Positions 1 through 9,800 of a stretch of 64,000 nt of DNA are shown here, piece after piece (the first letter of the stretch is position 1; every line of letters starts with the position of its first letter). This DNA comes from Streptomyces rubrogriseus. GTDB lineage: Bacteria > Actinomycetota > Actinomycetes > Streptomycetales > Streptomycetaceae. The stretch lies in the NCBI RefSeq assembly GCF_027947575.1, contig NZ_CP116256.1, positions 3,534,001 through 3,598,000 of the forward strand, given 5' to 3'. A program made the translations under genes and the position numbers. A model generated the notes under the pieces. That model searched no databases. It saw nothing but the letters and a program-made list of their open reading frames with translations, and had not been told where the DNA came from.

Positions 1-431
1 ACCCCGGGCGGCTGGCCGAACTGCGGGCGGATCCCGCGCTGCTGCCCGGCGCCGTGGAGGAGCTGATGCGCGTCCTGTCGATCGCCGACGGGCTGCTGCG
101 GATGGCCACCGAGGACATCGACGTGGACGGGCAGACCATCCGGGCCGGCGACGGGGTCGTCTTCTCCACCTCCGTCATCAACCGCGACGAGAGCGTCTAC
201 CCCGAACCGGACGCCCTCGACTGGCACCGCCCCGCCCGCCACCACGTCGCCTTCGGGTTCGGCATCCACCAGTGCCTCGGTCAGAACCTGGCCCGCGCCG
301 AACTGGAGATCGCCCTGGAGAGCCTCTTCGACCGGCTGCCCACGCTGCGCCTGGCCGCCCCGGCGGACGAGATCCCCTTCAAGCCCGGCGACACGATCCA
401 GGGGATGCTGGAACTCCCCGTGGCCTGGTAG
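1..431 (+). CDS. Cytochrome P450, C-terminal part (cut by window start)
   Basis: This is the distal part of a haem-thiolate monooxygenase; the reading frame is open from base 3, so the N-terminal two thirds lie outside the window. The helix-K ExxR motif is present as ELMR, and the haem-binding loop is FGFGIHQCLG, whose Cys is the axial iron ligand. The domain ends with the usual beta-strand and a short tail at Trp. A ferredoxin gene follows 12 bp downstream, so the pair should form an electron-transfer unit, as in the SoyC/SoyB and SuaC/SuaB systems of Streptomyces. The substrate cannot be told from this fragment. The family is certain. Confidence 0.96.
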   Translation, partial: PGRLAELRADPALLPGAVEELMRVLSIADGLLRMATEDIDVDGQTIRAGDGVVFSTSVINRDESVYPEPDALDWHRPARHHVAFGFGIHQCLGQNLARAELEIALESLFDRLPTLRLAAPADEIPFKPGDTIQGMLELPVAW

Positions 432-443
432 GAGGCTCCCGGC

Positions 444-644
444 ATGCGTATCGACATCGACAAGGACATCTGCATCGGCGCGGGCCAGTGCGCCCTGACC
501 GCCCCCGGCGTCTTCACCCAGGACGACGACGGCTACAGCACGCTCAGGCCCGGCCGGGAGGACGGCGGCGGCAGCGCGCTGGTCCGGGAGGCGGCCCGCG
601 CCTGCCCCGTCGGCGCGATCACCGTCTCGGAGCGGGTCGGCTGA
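444..644 (+). CDS. [3Fe-4S] ferredoxin, P450 partner
   Basis: A 66-residue electron carrier that passes single electrons to a P450. Cys10, Cys16 and Cys54 (followed by Pro55) are the three cluster ligands. The position of the fourth ligand in 4Fe-4S proteins holds Ala13 in the stretch CIGAGQC, which fits a 3Fe-4S cluster. A GGAGG ribosome site overlaps the P450 stop codon, so the two genes are probably translated together. The last 26 bp overlap the convergent TetR gene. No ferredoxin reductase lies nearby, so one encoded elsewhere must serve it. Confidence 0.95.
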   Translation: MRIDIDKDICIGAGQCALTAPGVFTQDDDGYSTLRPGREDGGGSALVREAARACPVGAITVSERVG

Positions 645-1197
645 CCCCGGCCGCGCCCAGCAGCACCCGTGCCGCCTCCCGTGCCTGACGCGCGGGCTCG
701 GCATCGCCCGTCACGCCCGCCGTCACCATGGCGCCCTCCGCCAGCAGGAACAGCTGCCCGCCCAGCGCGGCGGGCAGCCCCGCGCCGGCCGCCAGAGCGT
801 CGAGGAAGGCGCGGAACGCCGCCTTGTGCGCCCGCACCCGCTCCGCCACGGCGGGTGAGGCGGGGCCGAGTTCGCCGTAGGCGTTGATCCAGGCACAGCC
901 GCGGAAACCGGGCTCCGCGAACCATCCGCCGAGCCAGTCGAAGACGGCCAGGAGGCGCGCGCCGGGCTCCTCGTGCCGGCCGACGTACTCGGCCAGCCGT
1001 CCACGCCAGCGCACGTCGCGCCGGTCCAGACAGGCCACGACGAGCTGTTCCTTGGCCGGGAAGAGCTGGTAGAGGCGCTTGAGCGACACGCCGGAGGCAC
1101 CGCGGACCTCGTCCATGCCCACCGCCCGCACGCCCCGCGCGTAGAAGAGCTCCTCCGCCGCGTCCAGCGCCCGCTCCCGGGCGACCTCGCTGTCCAT
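619..1197 (-). CDS. TetR/AcrR-family transcriptional repressor
   Basis: A 192-residue one-component regulator. Residues about 5-50 form the TetR helix-turn-helix (a G-V-R-A-V-G-M-D-E-V type helix 1, then SGVSLKRLYQLF as recognition helix and KEQLV). The rest is the helical ligand-binding domain. A ribosome site AAGGAAGAGG precedes the ATG. It is divergent from the NTF2-like gene at 1294, and two near-identical palindromes lie in the 96 bp between them, so autorepression and control of the neighbour are likely. Its 3' end overlaps the ferredoxin gene. The ligand is unknown. Confidence 0.93.
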   Translation of the reverse strand: MDSEVARERALDAAEELFYARGVRAVGMDEVRGASGVSLKRLYQLFPAKEQLVVACLDRRDVRWRGRLAEYVGRHEEPGARLLAVFDWLGGWFAEPGFRGCAWINAYGELGPASPAVAERVRAHKAAFRAFLDALAAGAGLPAALGGQLFLLAEGAMVTAGVTGDAEPARQAREAARVLLGAAGVSRPAPRR

Positions 1198-1216
1198 GGG
1201 GACCTCTTCCTTGACC

Positions 1217-1234
1217 GGAGAACGTGCGTTCTCC
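1217..1234. promoter_or_regulatory. TetR operator 1
   Basis: Perfect inverted repeat GGAGAACGTGCGTTCTCC (8-2-8) between the divergent genes. It has the same arms as the site at 1251-1270, centred 35 bp away. The position covers the TetR promoter. That this TetR protein binds it is inferred. Confidence 0.8.
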
Positions 1235-1250
1235 TACGGTAGCAGTCCGG

Positions 1251-1270
1251 TGGAGAACGCTCGTTCTCCA
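1251..1270. promoter_or_regulatory. TetR operator 2
   Basis: Perfect inverted repeat of 9-2-9 (TGGAGAACG, CT, CGTTCTCCA) just upstream of the ribosome site of the NTF2-like gene. The arms are identical to operator 1, so one repressor probably controls both divergent promoters. Confidence 0.8.
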
Positions 1271-1293
1271 CTGCTGCCCCTGGAGGTTGAGCC

Positions 1294-1731
1294 ATGACGA
1301 CGACCGACCGGCCGCCCTTGCCGCCGTTCACCCGGGAGACCGCCGAACGCAAGGTGCGGGCCGCCGAGGACGCCTGGAACACCCGCGACCCGCACAAGGT
1401 CGCCCTCGCCTACTCCGAGGACTCGGTCTGGCGCAACCGCGACGCCTTCTTCACCGGCCGCGCCGCCATCGTCGAGTTCCTGACCGCCAAGTGGGAGCGC
1501 GAGCGGCGGTACGCGCTGCGCAAGGACCTGTGGGCCTTCGACGGCAACCGCATCGCCGTCCGCTTCCAGTACGAGTCCCAGGACGCGGACGGCCAGTGGT
1601 GGCGCTCCTACGGCAACGAGCTGTGGGAGTTCGACGAGCACGGCCTGATGACCCGGCGCGAGGCGAGCATCAACGACGTGCCCATCGAGGAGGAGGACCG
1701 GCGCATCCTCGGCCCGAGGCCCGCCCAGTAG
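1294..1731 (+). CDS. NTF2-like (SnoaL/DUF1348-type) protein
   Basis: A 145-residue protein of the cone-shaped NTF2-like fold, close to the DUF1348 group ([17 protein letters not shown] at the start, then [14 protein letters not shown] and [11 protein letters not shown] strands). Family members are small enzymes or ligand binders; the reaction of this group is not known to me. A GGAGG site lies seven bases before the ATG. The gene sits directly behind two TetR operators, so it is probably the repressor's main target and may act on, or respond to, the same compound. Confidence 0.88.
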   Translation: MTTTDRPPLPPFTRETAERKVRAAEDAWNTRDPHKVALAYSEDSVWRNRDAFFTGRAAIVEFLTAKWERERRYALRKDLWAFDGNRIAVRFQYESQDADGQWWRSYGNELWEFDEHGLMTRREASINDVPIEEEDRRILGPRPAQ

Positions 1732-1740
1732 GGTTCCGGG

Positions 1741-2298
1741 ATGAGCGATCGGGCTGGAAGCGGCGAGGCCGCACGACCTTTCCTCTACGTCGTCGTCTGC
1801 GCCGCGGGCGTGGCCGAAGGCGTGGTCGGGCTGATCGACGCGGCGCGGGGACGCGGCTGGGAGGTCGGGGTCATAGCGACACCGGTCGCCATGGGCGGCT
1901 TCTTCGACACGGACGCCGTCGAGGCGCGGACCGGTCGCCCGATCCGCTCGGCCTGGCGCACCCCCGGCGAGCCGCGGCCCTTCCCGGCGCCCGACGCCGT
2001 CGTGGTCGCTCCCGCCACCTTCAACACGATCAACAAGTGGGCCGCGGGCCTGGCCGACACGCTCGCCGTGGCCACCCTGTGCGAGGCGAGCGGCCTCGGC
2101 GTCCCCGTCGCCGTCCTGCCGTGCGTGGGCGAGGCGCTGGCCTCCCACCCCGCCTACCGGGAGAGCCTGGCCCGGCTGCGCGGGATGGGGGTGCGCTTCG
2201 GCGACCCGCACGCCGGGAACACCGGGGACGCGGCGCAGGGCGGCGGCCGTCCGGAGTTCGGCTGGGAACGGGCCCTCGACCTGGTCCAACGGCGCTGA
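1741..2298 (+). CDS. Flavoprotein of the HFCD (Dfp/CoaC-like) family
   Basis: A 185-residue single-domain flavoprotein. It has the start VVVCAAGVAEGV, a G-x-x-T-P-V segment and the FMN-contacting stretch PATFNTINKWAAGLAD, which corresponds to the PASANT-type loop of 4'-phosphopantothenoylcysteine decarboxylases and EpiD/MrsD-type enzymes. It lacks the CoaB synthetase domain, so it is not the essential Dfp. It lies 9 bp after the NTF2-like gene and is probably co-transcribed. A flavin-dependent decarboxylase or oxidase role is possible; the substrate is unknown. Confidence 0.85.
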   Translation: MSDRAGSGEAARPFLYVVVCAAGVAEGVVGLIDAARGRGWEVGVIATPVAMGGFFDTDAVEARTGRPIRSAWRTPGEPRPFPAPDAVVVAPATFNTINKWAAGLADTLAVATLCEASGLGVPVAVLPCVGEALASHPAYRESLARLRGMGVRFGDPHAGNTGDAAQGGGRPEFGWERALDLVQRR

Positions 2299-2376
2299 CC
2301 CGGCCGGGGCCGGGCCCGCGCGAAGACGTACGCTCGCCCTGGTAGCGATGATCGGCGATCGACAGGAGCAGCAACG

Positions 2377-3345
2377 ATGCAGTACGTGAAGCTCGGTTCG
2401 ACGGGTCTGGACGTGTCGCGGATCTGCCTGGGCTGCATGACCTACGGCGTGCCCGACCGCGGCACGCACCAGTGGACCCTCGACGAGGCGGCCTCGCGTC
2501 CGCTGATCCGGCAGGCGCTGGAGGCCGGCGTCACCTTCTTCGACACCGCCAACGTGTACTCCGACGGCACCAGCGAGGAGATCGTCGGCAAGGCGCTGGC
2601 CGACTTCGCCCGCCGCGACGACATCGTGCTCGCGACCAAGGTGAACGGCCGGATGCGGCCCGGACCGAACGGCGCCGGACTCTCCCGCAAGGCGGTCATG
2701 ACCGAGATCGACCACAGCCTGCGGCGCCTGGGCACCGACTACGTCGACCTCTACCAGATCCACCGCTTCGACCCGCACACCCCGGTCGAGGAGACGATGG
2801 AGGCGCTGCACGACCTGGTCAAGGCGGGCAAGGTCCGCTACATCGGGGCCAGTTCGATGTACGCCTGGCAGTTCTCCAAGATGCAGTACACCGCCGAGCG
2901 GCACGGCTGGACGAAGTTCGTGTCCATGCAGAACCACTACAACCTGGTCTACCGCGAGGAGGAGCGCGAGATGCTGCCCCTCTGCGCGGACCAGGGCGTC
3001 GGCGTGCTGCCCTGGAGTCCGCTCGCCCGCGGCCGCCTCACCCGCGACTGGGACACCGCCACCGGGCGCAGCGCCACCGACGACTTCGGCAGCACCCTGT
3101 ACCAGGAGGGCGACCGCGCCGTGGTGGAGGCGGTCACCCGCATCGCGGGGGAGCGCGGCGTCCCGCGCGCCCGGGTGGCCCTGGCCTGGCTGCTGCACCA
3201 GGACACGGTGACCGCGCCGATCGTCGGCGCCTCCCGGCCGGGCCACCTCGAGGACGCCGCGGCGGCGGTCGAACTCACGCTGAGCGACAAGGAGATCGAG
3301 GAGCTGGAGCGGCCCTACGCGCCGCACCCGATCGCCGGTCACTGA
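2377..3345 (+). CDS. Aldo/keto reductase
   Basis: A 322-residue NADPH-dependent reductase with a TIM-barrel fold. The catalytic tetrad is visible as Asp56 and Tyr61 (FFDTANVY), Lys88 (ATKVN) and His129 (YQIHR). The C-terminal segment APIVGASRPGHLEDA binds the cofactor phosphate. It resembles the YajO/Tas-like AKR group acting on aldehydes and ketones. The ribosome site is AGGAGCAG. It follows the flavoprotein gene after 78 bp and may have its own promoter. The physiological substrate is unknown. Confidence 0.95.
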   Translation: MQYVKLGSTGLDVSRICLGCMTYGVPDRGTHQWTLDEAASRPLIRQALEAGVTFFDTANVYSDGTSEEIVGKALADFARRDDIVLATKVNGRMRPGPNGAGLSRKAVMTEIDHSLRRLGTDYVDLYQIHRFDPHTPVEETMEALHDLVKAGKVRYIGASSMYAWQFSKMQYTAERHGWTKFVSMQNHYNLVYREEEREMLPLCADQGVGVLPWSPLARGRLTRDWDTATGRSATDDFGSTLYQEGDRAVVEAVTRIAGERGVPRARVALAWLLHQDTVTAPIVGASRPGHLEDAAAAVELTLSDKEIEELERPYAPHPIAGH

Positions 3346-3383
3346 GCGGGGGACCGGCGGCGTCGGGCCACCGGTGCGGTGGC

Positions 3384-4049
3384 TCAGGGGCCGGTGCCCG
3401 CTTCCAGCGCGGTGACGGACACCGACGACTCGTCGCCGCCGACCGGGACCTCGCCGGCCGTCCACGTCACCTTGAGGGGCTCCCGCTCGTCCGGCGGGGT
3501 GACGAGCAGCGCCGCCGGGGTGGCCGTGCGCGCGCCGCTGATCTGCGGACTGGAGAAGGACAGCCCGGCCCACGCGCTCTTGCCCGGCGTCAGCGTGACC
3601 GTCCCGGGGGAGCCCGGCGCGCGCTCGGGGTCCGGGCCCAGCTGCTTGCCGGACGCGTCCACGAAGGCGGCGCCCGGATAGCCGTACACCGTGCAGGTGC
3701 GGTCGGAGGTGTTGGTCAGCACGACCGGGAAGTTGCGCTGGCCGGCCCCCGGGTCCACGCGGCCGACGGTGGCCCGCAGTTCGGCGGTGTGGCAGCGGCC
3801 GTCGGTGCGGGCCGAGGCGGAGGCCGAGCCCGCGGTGTCGGTGGGTGCGGTGCCGACCGTCGGTGAGGTGTCGCCGGCCGTCGGGGTGCCGCTGCCCGGG
3901 TCCGCGCCGGCCGTGCGGGCGGCCTCGCTGGGCCGCGGGGTCCCGCTCGACGTGGCGCCCTCGGTGCCGCACGCGGTCAACAGGCCGAGCAGCGCGACCC
4001 CGCTCGCGAGCAGGGCCGTCCGGCGCAGCGGCCGGGACGTGTCAGTCAT
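3384..4049 (-). CDS. Secreted DUF4232-type lipoprotein
   Basis: A 221-residue exported protein. The N-terminus has charged residues, a hydrophobic stretch and the lipobox LLTAC, so Cys is the expected lipid anchor on the outer face of the membrane. A Ser/Thr/Pro/Gly-rich linker of about 50 residues follows, then a beta-sandwich with two Cys (RCHTAEL and RTCTVYGYPG) typical of DUF4232 proteins. The start was chosen for the GTGGAGAAA ribosome site and the signal peptide; an upstream in-frame extension has neither. It converges with the aldo/keto reductase. The function of the family is unknown. Confidence 0.9.
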   Translation of the reverse strand: MTDTSRPLRRTALLASGVALLGLLTACGTEGATSSGTPRPSEAARTAGADPGSGTPTAGDTSPTVGTAPTDTAGSASASARTDGRCHTAELRATVGRVDPGAGQRNFPVVLTNTSDRTCTVYGYPGAAFVDASGKQLGPDPERAPGSPGTVTLTPGKSAWAGLSFSSPQISGARTATPAALLVTPPDEREPLKVTWTAGEVPVGGDESSVSVTALEAGTGP

Positions 4050-4179
4050 CGTTTCTCCACACTCCCGTCGGACTCGCCCGCGGCCCCGGGGCGACCGGTA
4101 CCGCAGGCCCCCGTAGTGCGAGTGTCCCGCGGTACGGCCCGGGAAACGAGGGGGCGCACTCCGCATCGGGGCGACGGGG

Positions 4180-6561
4180 TCACGCCTCGTCGTCGAGCAG
4201 CCCCAGCTCCGCCCAGATCGTCTTGCCCTCGGCCGTGTGCCGGCTGCCCCAGCGCTGGGTGAGCTGCGCCACCAGGAGCAGACCGCGCCCGCCCTCGTCC
4301 CAGGTCCTGGCCCGGCGCAGGTGCGGCGCGGTGTGGCTGGTGTCGGAGACCTCGCAGATCAGGGTGGCGGTGTCGTGGATCAGCCGGAGCCGGATCGGCG
4401 GGGAGCCGTACCGGATGGCGTTGGTGACCAGCTCGCTCACCACCAGCTCGGCGGTGAAGGTCGCCTCCAGCAGGTTCCAGTCGGAGAGCTGGTCGAGGAC
4501 CTGCTTGCGCACCGGGGCCACCAGCGCCGGGTCGGCGGGGATGTCCCAGGTGGCGACCTGCCCGGCGGGCAGTCCCCGGGTCCGGGCCAGCAGCAGCGCC
4601 ACGTCGTCGGCGGCACTGCCCGACGGGAGGAGGCGGTGCAGCACCCGGTCGCAGGCGGTGTCCAGGGAGTCGGCGGGGGCGGCCAGCGCCTCGCGCAGCA
4701 GCGCCTGGCCGGCGTCGGTGTCCCGGTCCCGGCTCTCGACCAGTCCGTCGGTGTACAGCGCCAGCACGGTGCCCTCGCGCAGCTCCAACTCGGCCGACTC
4801 GAACGGGAGCCCGCCCACGCCCAGCGGTGGCCCGGAGGGCAGCTCCACCTGCTCGGGCGGACCGTCCGGCGGGACCAGCACGGGCGCCGGGTGTCCGGCC
4901 CGGGCCATCGAGCAGCGCCGGGACACCGGGTCGTACACCACGTACAGACACGTCGCACCGACCTCGCCCGCCCGGTCGTCGCCCGACTCCTCGGACAGCC
5001 GGACGACCAGGTCGTCGAGGTGGGTGAGCAGCTCCTCGGGTGTCAGGTCGATGTCGGCGAGGGTGCGCACGGCGGTGCGCAGCCGGCCCATCGTGGCCGA
5101 GGCCGGGATGCCGTGGCCGACGACGTCCCCGACGACCATGGCGACCCGCATCCCGGACAGCGGAATGACGTCGAACCAGTCGCCGCCGACGCCCGAGCGG
5201 GCCGCGGGAAGGTAGCGGGAGGCCGCCTGCACCGCGGCGGTGGGCGGCAGCCACCGGGGGAGCAGACTGCGCTGGAGGGTCAGCGTGGCCTCGCGCTCGC
5301 GGGAGTAGCGGCGGGCGTTGTCGATGCAGACGGCGGCACGGGCGCTGACCTCCTCGGCCAGCAGCACGTCGTCGTGCGTGAACGGGTCGGGACGCCGGAA
5401 CCGGGTGAAGACCGCGACGCCGAGGGTGGTGCCGCGGGCCTGAAGCGGCACCGACATCGTGGAGTGGATGCCGTACTCCTTCACCCGCCGCAGCCGGGCC
5501 GGGTCCCACTGGAGCCAGCGTTCCAGGTCGCCGTAGGCCTCCGAGGCCACGATCACCTGCCCCGAGAGCAGGCACTCGGCCTGGGGGGAGCCGGCCGGAT
5601 AGACGTCCAGCTGCCCGGTCTCGGCCACCGCCTGCGAGCGGCCCTCGCTGATCGACCGGTGCGCGGTGCGGCGCAGCCCGACCGGAGGTTCCACCAGGGT
5701 GGCGGGCTCACCGCCGTGCTCGTGCGGGTCCAGCAGGTCGACGCTGACGAAGTCGGCCAGCGGCGGGACGCACACGTCCGCCAGCTCCTCGGCCGTACGG
5801 GTGACGTCGAGGGTGGTGCCGATGCGCACGCTGGCCTCGTTGACCAGTTGCAGCCGCTCCCGGGCGCGGTGCTGCTCCGTGAAGTCGTGGGCGCTGACAC
5901 ACACGCCGAGCACCCGGCCGTCGGCGTCGGTGAGTGGCGCGATACGGGCGTTCCACGCGTGGGCGCGGCTCTCGCCGACGGCCCGGAGACGGGCCTGCAT
6001 GTCGTGCCGGCGGCCGGTGGCCAGCACGCGCCGCATCTGCCGTTCCAGCTCCGCGTTCTGCGGCCGGCCGCTGAAGTCGGTGGCCCGCAGCCCGCGCACG
6101 CGGTCGGGCGGGAGCCCCAGCAGCCGCGACATGGCGTCGTTGACCCCGCGCAGCAGGAGCCGCTCGTCGAAGATCATCATGGCGCAGGGGGACTGGGTCA
6201 GGGCAGCTCTGACCAGCGGGTCGTCCTCCGGCTCCGGGCCGGATTCCAGGGGGGTGGCCGCGAGCCACGTGGGCGGGGCGCCGTCCGCCGCGGGTCTGCG
6301 GTGCGCGAGCACCCACACCGACACGGTGTGCCCGTCGCGGTGCCGCAGGGCCAGGGTGCCGCTCCACTGTTCGTCGTCGTGTCCCGGTGGCGTGCCGTCG
6401 TGGTCGTCGGCGAGCAGGTCGGCGGCGGGGTGCCCCACCACCTCGGCGGCCGGGTGGCCGAGCAGGAGGCGGGCGCCCTCGTTCCACTCCCGCAAGGTGC
6501 CGGAGCCGTCGACGACGGCGCGGGCCGTGGCGGCATCGTCGAACGGGTTGACCGGACTCAT
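4180..6561 (-). CDS. PAS-PAS-GAF-SpoIIE-HATPase phosphatase
   Basis: A 793-residue PP2C-type serine phosphatase with a kinase-like module on the same chain. In order: PAS (about 8-105), second PAS (about 125-245), GAF (about 255-415), SpoIIE/PP2C domain (about 440-640, with metal-binding GGDWFD at Asp461) and a RsbW-like HATPase_c (about 650-790, with SELVTNAIRYG and GGRGLLLV). Such proteins set the state of anti-anti-sigma factors in partner-switching pathways. No STAS protein is adjacent, so its partner is encoded elsewhere. The start at ATG 6561 follows a GGAGTGG site; a GTG 30 bases upstream is an alternative. Confidence 0.92.
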   Translation of the reverse strand: MSPVNPFDDAATARAVVDGSGTLREWNEGARLLLGHPAAEVVGHPAADLLADDHDGTPPGHDDEQWSGTLALRHRDGHTVSVWVLAHRRPAADGAPPTWLAATPLESGPEPEDDPLVRAALTQSPCAMMIFDERLLLRGVNDAMSRLLGLPPDRVRGLRATDFSGRPQNAELERQMRRVLATGRRHDMQARLRAVGESRAHAWNARIAPLTDADGRVLGVCVSAHDFTEQHRARERLQLVNEASVRIGTTLDVTRTAEELADVCVPPLADFVSVDLLDPHEHGGEPATLVEPPVGLRRTAHRSISEGRSQAVAETGQLDVYPAGSPQAECLLSGQVIVASEAYGDLERWLQWDPARLRRVKEYGIHSTMSVPLQARGTTLGVAVFTRFRRPDPFTHDDVLLAEEVSARAAVCIDNARRYSREREATLTLQRSLLPRWLPPTAAVQAASRYLPAARSGVGGDWFDVIPLSGMRVAMVVGDVVGHGIPASATMGRLRTAVRTLADIDLTPEELLTHLDDLVVRLSEESGDDRAGEVGATCLYVVYDPVSRRCSMARAGHPAPVLVPPDGPPEQVELPSGPPLGVGGLPFESAELELREGTVLALYTDGLVESRDRDTDAGQALLREALAAPADSLDTACDRVLHRLLPSGSAADDVALLLARTRGLPAGQVATWDIPADPALVAPVRKQVLDQLSDWNLLEATFTAELVVSELVTNAIRYGSPPIRLRLIHDTATLICEVSDTSHTAPHLRRARTWDEGGRGLLLVAQLTQRWGSRHTAEGKTIWAELGLLDDEA

Positions 6562-6794
6562 CGTCGCCACTCCATTGCGCACACTCACGGTGATCAGCGC
6601 GTCACCTTGTTTCCAGCCTAGTGGGTTCGGGCGCGGCGCGGACCCGTACGCATCGGGCGCCCGGTGCCGGACCGCCCCGCGGGTCACCGGTCCGCTCCGG
6701 GCGGCGCAGGGCAGAAAGTGCTTTCCGTGGCCTTGACGGGCGCGTATGGCTCGACGTCAGAATCTGTTTGTTCACGATCGCTTGTGAGTACTTC

Positions 6795-6831
6795 TGAGTT
6801 CTGATGAGCCTCGACGATGAGTTCTGATGAG
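6795..6831 (+). repeat. Two direct repeats upstream of the beta-galactosidase gene
   Basis: The 14-mer TGAGTTCTGATGAG occurs at 6795-6808 and 6818-6831, 23 bp apart. The second copy runs into the ribosome-binding site of the gene at 6843. Tandem direct repeats of this sort suit DeoR-type or other repressor binding, but that is inference. The whole gap 6562-6842 is the shared promoter region of the divergent phosphatase and beta-galactosidase genes. Confidence 0.65.
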
Positions 6832-6842
6832 GGAGATCCGTC

Positions 6843-9800
6843 ATGACGGTCACGCGCAGATCGGTTCTGATCGCCACCGCCGCCACACCCGCGGCCGGGA
6901 TGGCGCTCGCCGCCCCGTCGGCGTGGGCCGCGGACGCGACCGGCGGCTCCGCGGGCCGCAGCACCCTCGCCCTGCGGGACGGCTGGCGCTTCCGGCTGGT
7001 CGACCCCGACGGGGCGGCCGAGGACGTCACGGACGCCGCCGATCCCGCCCACGACGACTCGGCGTGGCGCGAGGTCGCCGTCCCGCACGACTGGAGCATC
7101 GAGCAGACGCCCACCACGGAGCACGGCACCACCAGCGGCACCGGCTTCCTGCCGGGCGGTCTCGGCTGGTACCGCCTCGCCTTCACGCTGCCGCCCGCCC
7201 TCGCCGGAAAGCGGATCTCGGTCGAGTTCGACGGCGTGTACATGGACTCCCGCGTCCACTGCAACGGCCGGGAGGTCGGCCACCACCCCTACGGCTACAC
7301 CGGTTTCGCCCTCGACCTCACCGACCTGGTGCACACCGACGGCCGGACCGAGAACGTCCTCGCGGTGCGGGTGCGCAACCAACTGCCGAGCAGCCGCTGG
7401 TACTCCGGCAGCGGCATCTACCGCGAGGCCCGACTGGTCGTCACCGAGCCGGTGCACGTACGCCGCTGGGGCACGTACGTCACCACGCCGCGGGTGGACG
7501 GGGAGAGCGCCGTCGTCCGGGTGCGGACGTCGGTGGTGAACGCCACGGGCACCGCGCGCGAGGTCGAGATCCGGTCGGTGGTGCGGGACGCGGACGGCCG
7601 CACCGTGGCCCGCACCGCCTCCACGGTGGACGTCACCGACGCGGCGTCCGAGACCCACGAACTCACCGTCGCCCGCCCGCGGCTGTGGGACTTCGCGAGC
7701 CCGCACCGCTACACCCTGCACACCGAACTGCGCGTGGGCGGCCGGACCGTCGACACGTACCGCACCCCGTTCGGCATCCGCACCTTCCACGTCGACCCCG
7801 AGGAGGGCTTCCACCTCAACGGCAGGTACGCCAAGATCAGGGGCGTCGACCTGCACCACGACCTCGGCGCGCTGGGCGCCGCCGTCAGCATCGACGCGAT
7901 CCGCCGCCAGATGACCCTGATGAAGTCGATGGGCGTCAACGCCTTCCGCACCTCCCACAACCCGCCCTCGCCCGAGATGATCGAGGTCTGCGAGGAGATG
8001 GGCATCATCATGCTGGTGGAGGCCTTCGACTGCTGGCGCACCGGCAAGAACCGCTACGACTACGGCCGGTTCTTCGACGAGTGGTGCGAGCGGGACGCCA
8101 CCGAGATGGTGCTCGCGGCCCGCAACTCGCCCGCCGTCGTCATGTGGTCCATCGGCAACGAGGTCCCCGACTCCACCGCCACCGCCGGACTCGCCATGGC
8201 CGACCGGATCATCGAGGCGATCCGCGCCGCCGACGACACCCGCCCGCTGATCATCGGCTCCGACAAATACCGCCGGCTGCCCGCCAAGGGCTCCGCGGCC
8301 GACCTGATGCTGGCCAAGCTGGACGGGCTCGGCCTCAACTACAACACCGCCAAGTCGGTGGACGACCTGCACGCGGTCTACCCGCACCTGTTCCTCTTCG
8401 AGTCCGAGTCGTCCTCCGAGACCTCCACCCGCGGCACCTACCAGGAGCCCGAACACCTGAACACCGGCGAGAACCACACCCCGGGCGGGCGGGCCACCTC
8501 GTCCTACGACAACAACCTCGCCTCCTGGACGATGAGCGGCGAGTACGGCCACAAGAAGGACCGGGACCGCAAGTGGTTCGCCGGGCAGTTCCTGTGGTCC
8601 GGCATCGACTACATCGGGGAGCCCACGCCGTACGACGTCTTCCCGGTGAAGGCGTCCTTCTTCGGCGCGGTCGACACGGCCGGCTTCCCGAAGGACATGT
8701 ACCACCTGTTCCGCAGCCAGTGGACGGACGAGCCGATGGTCCACCTGCTGCCGACGACGTGGAACCACCGCGAGGGCGACACCGTCGAGGTCTGGGCCTA
8801 CACCAACGTCGACACCGTCGAGCTGTACCTGAACGGCAAGTCGCTCGGCACCCGCCGCTTCGACACCAAGAAGACCGTCGACGGCCGGACCTACCTGGAG
8901 ACCACCGAGGCCACCGGCGACGACAAGACCTTCACCGACGGCCCCTACCCGGGCAGCTACACCAGTCCGAACGGCAGCGCGGGCAAACTGCACCTGACCT
9001 GGACGGTGCCCTTCGAGGCAGGAGAGCTGAAGGCCGTCGCCCGGCGCGGCGGCAGGACGGTGGCCACCGACGTCCTGCGCACCGCCCGGGCGCCGCACGC
9101 CCTGCGCCTCACCCCGGACCGCGAGTCCGTCGACGCGGACGGCCGCTCCCTGGTCTTCGTGACCGCCGAGGTGGTCGACCGGCACGGCGTGGTGGTGCCG
9201 GGCGCCGAGCACCTGATCTCCTTCGACGTCGCGGGCGGCTCGCTCGCCGGGCTCGACAACGGCCGCCAGGAGAGCGCCGAGCGCTACCAGGCGAGCACCC
9301 GCACCGCCTTCCACGGCAAGGCGCTGGCGATCGTCCGGTCCGGCACCCGGCCGGGCACGGTACGTGTGACGGCGCGTGCGGACGGCCTGCGCACGGACAC
9401 GGCGGCGGTGCGTGCCCGGCGGTCCCCGGACCCGGCGACCACGCCGGCCCCGGAGTTCCGCCCCGAGCACCCGGCGCCGGTGGAGCACCCGCACGCGGAC
9501 GCGAGCTACTCGGGCAGGCCGGACACCCTCCCCGCCGCCGTGCTCGACGGCGAGCCGGCCACCGGCTGGTCCAACGGCTTCCACAAGGCGGCCACCGCCC
9601 TGCTGCCCGCCTTCGACGGGGCCCGCGCCGAGGACTGGATATCGGTCGACCACGGGCGCACGCGCACCTACGACCGGGTCGAGGTCTCCTTCACCGTGGA
9701 CGACGGGCACAGCCTGCCCGCGACCGTCGCGGTGGACGTCTGGGACGGCCGTGCCTGGCGTGCGGCCACGGAGGTGCGGACCGAGTGGGCCACCGCCTCC

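Noticed and set aside
1234..3972. Long open frame on the minus strand across the plus-strand genes at 1294-3345
   Set aside because: It is antisense to well-supported genes, Arg/Gly/Pro-rich with no family motif, and is the usual shadow frame of G/C-rich third positions.
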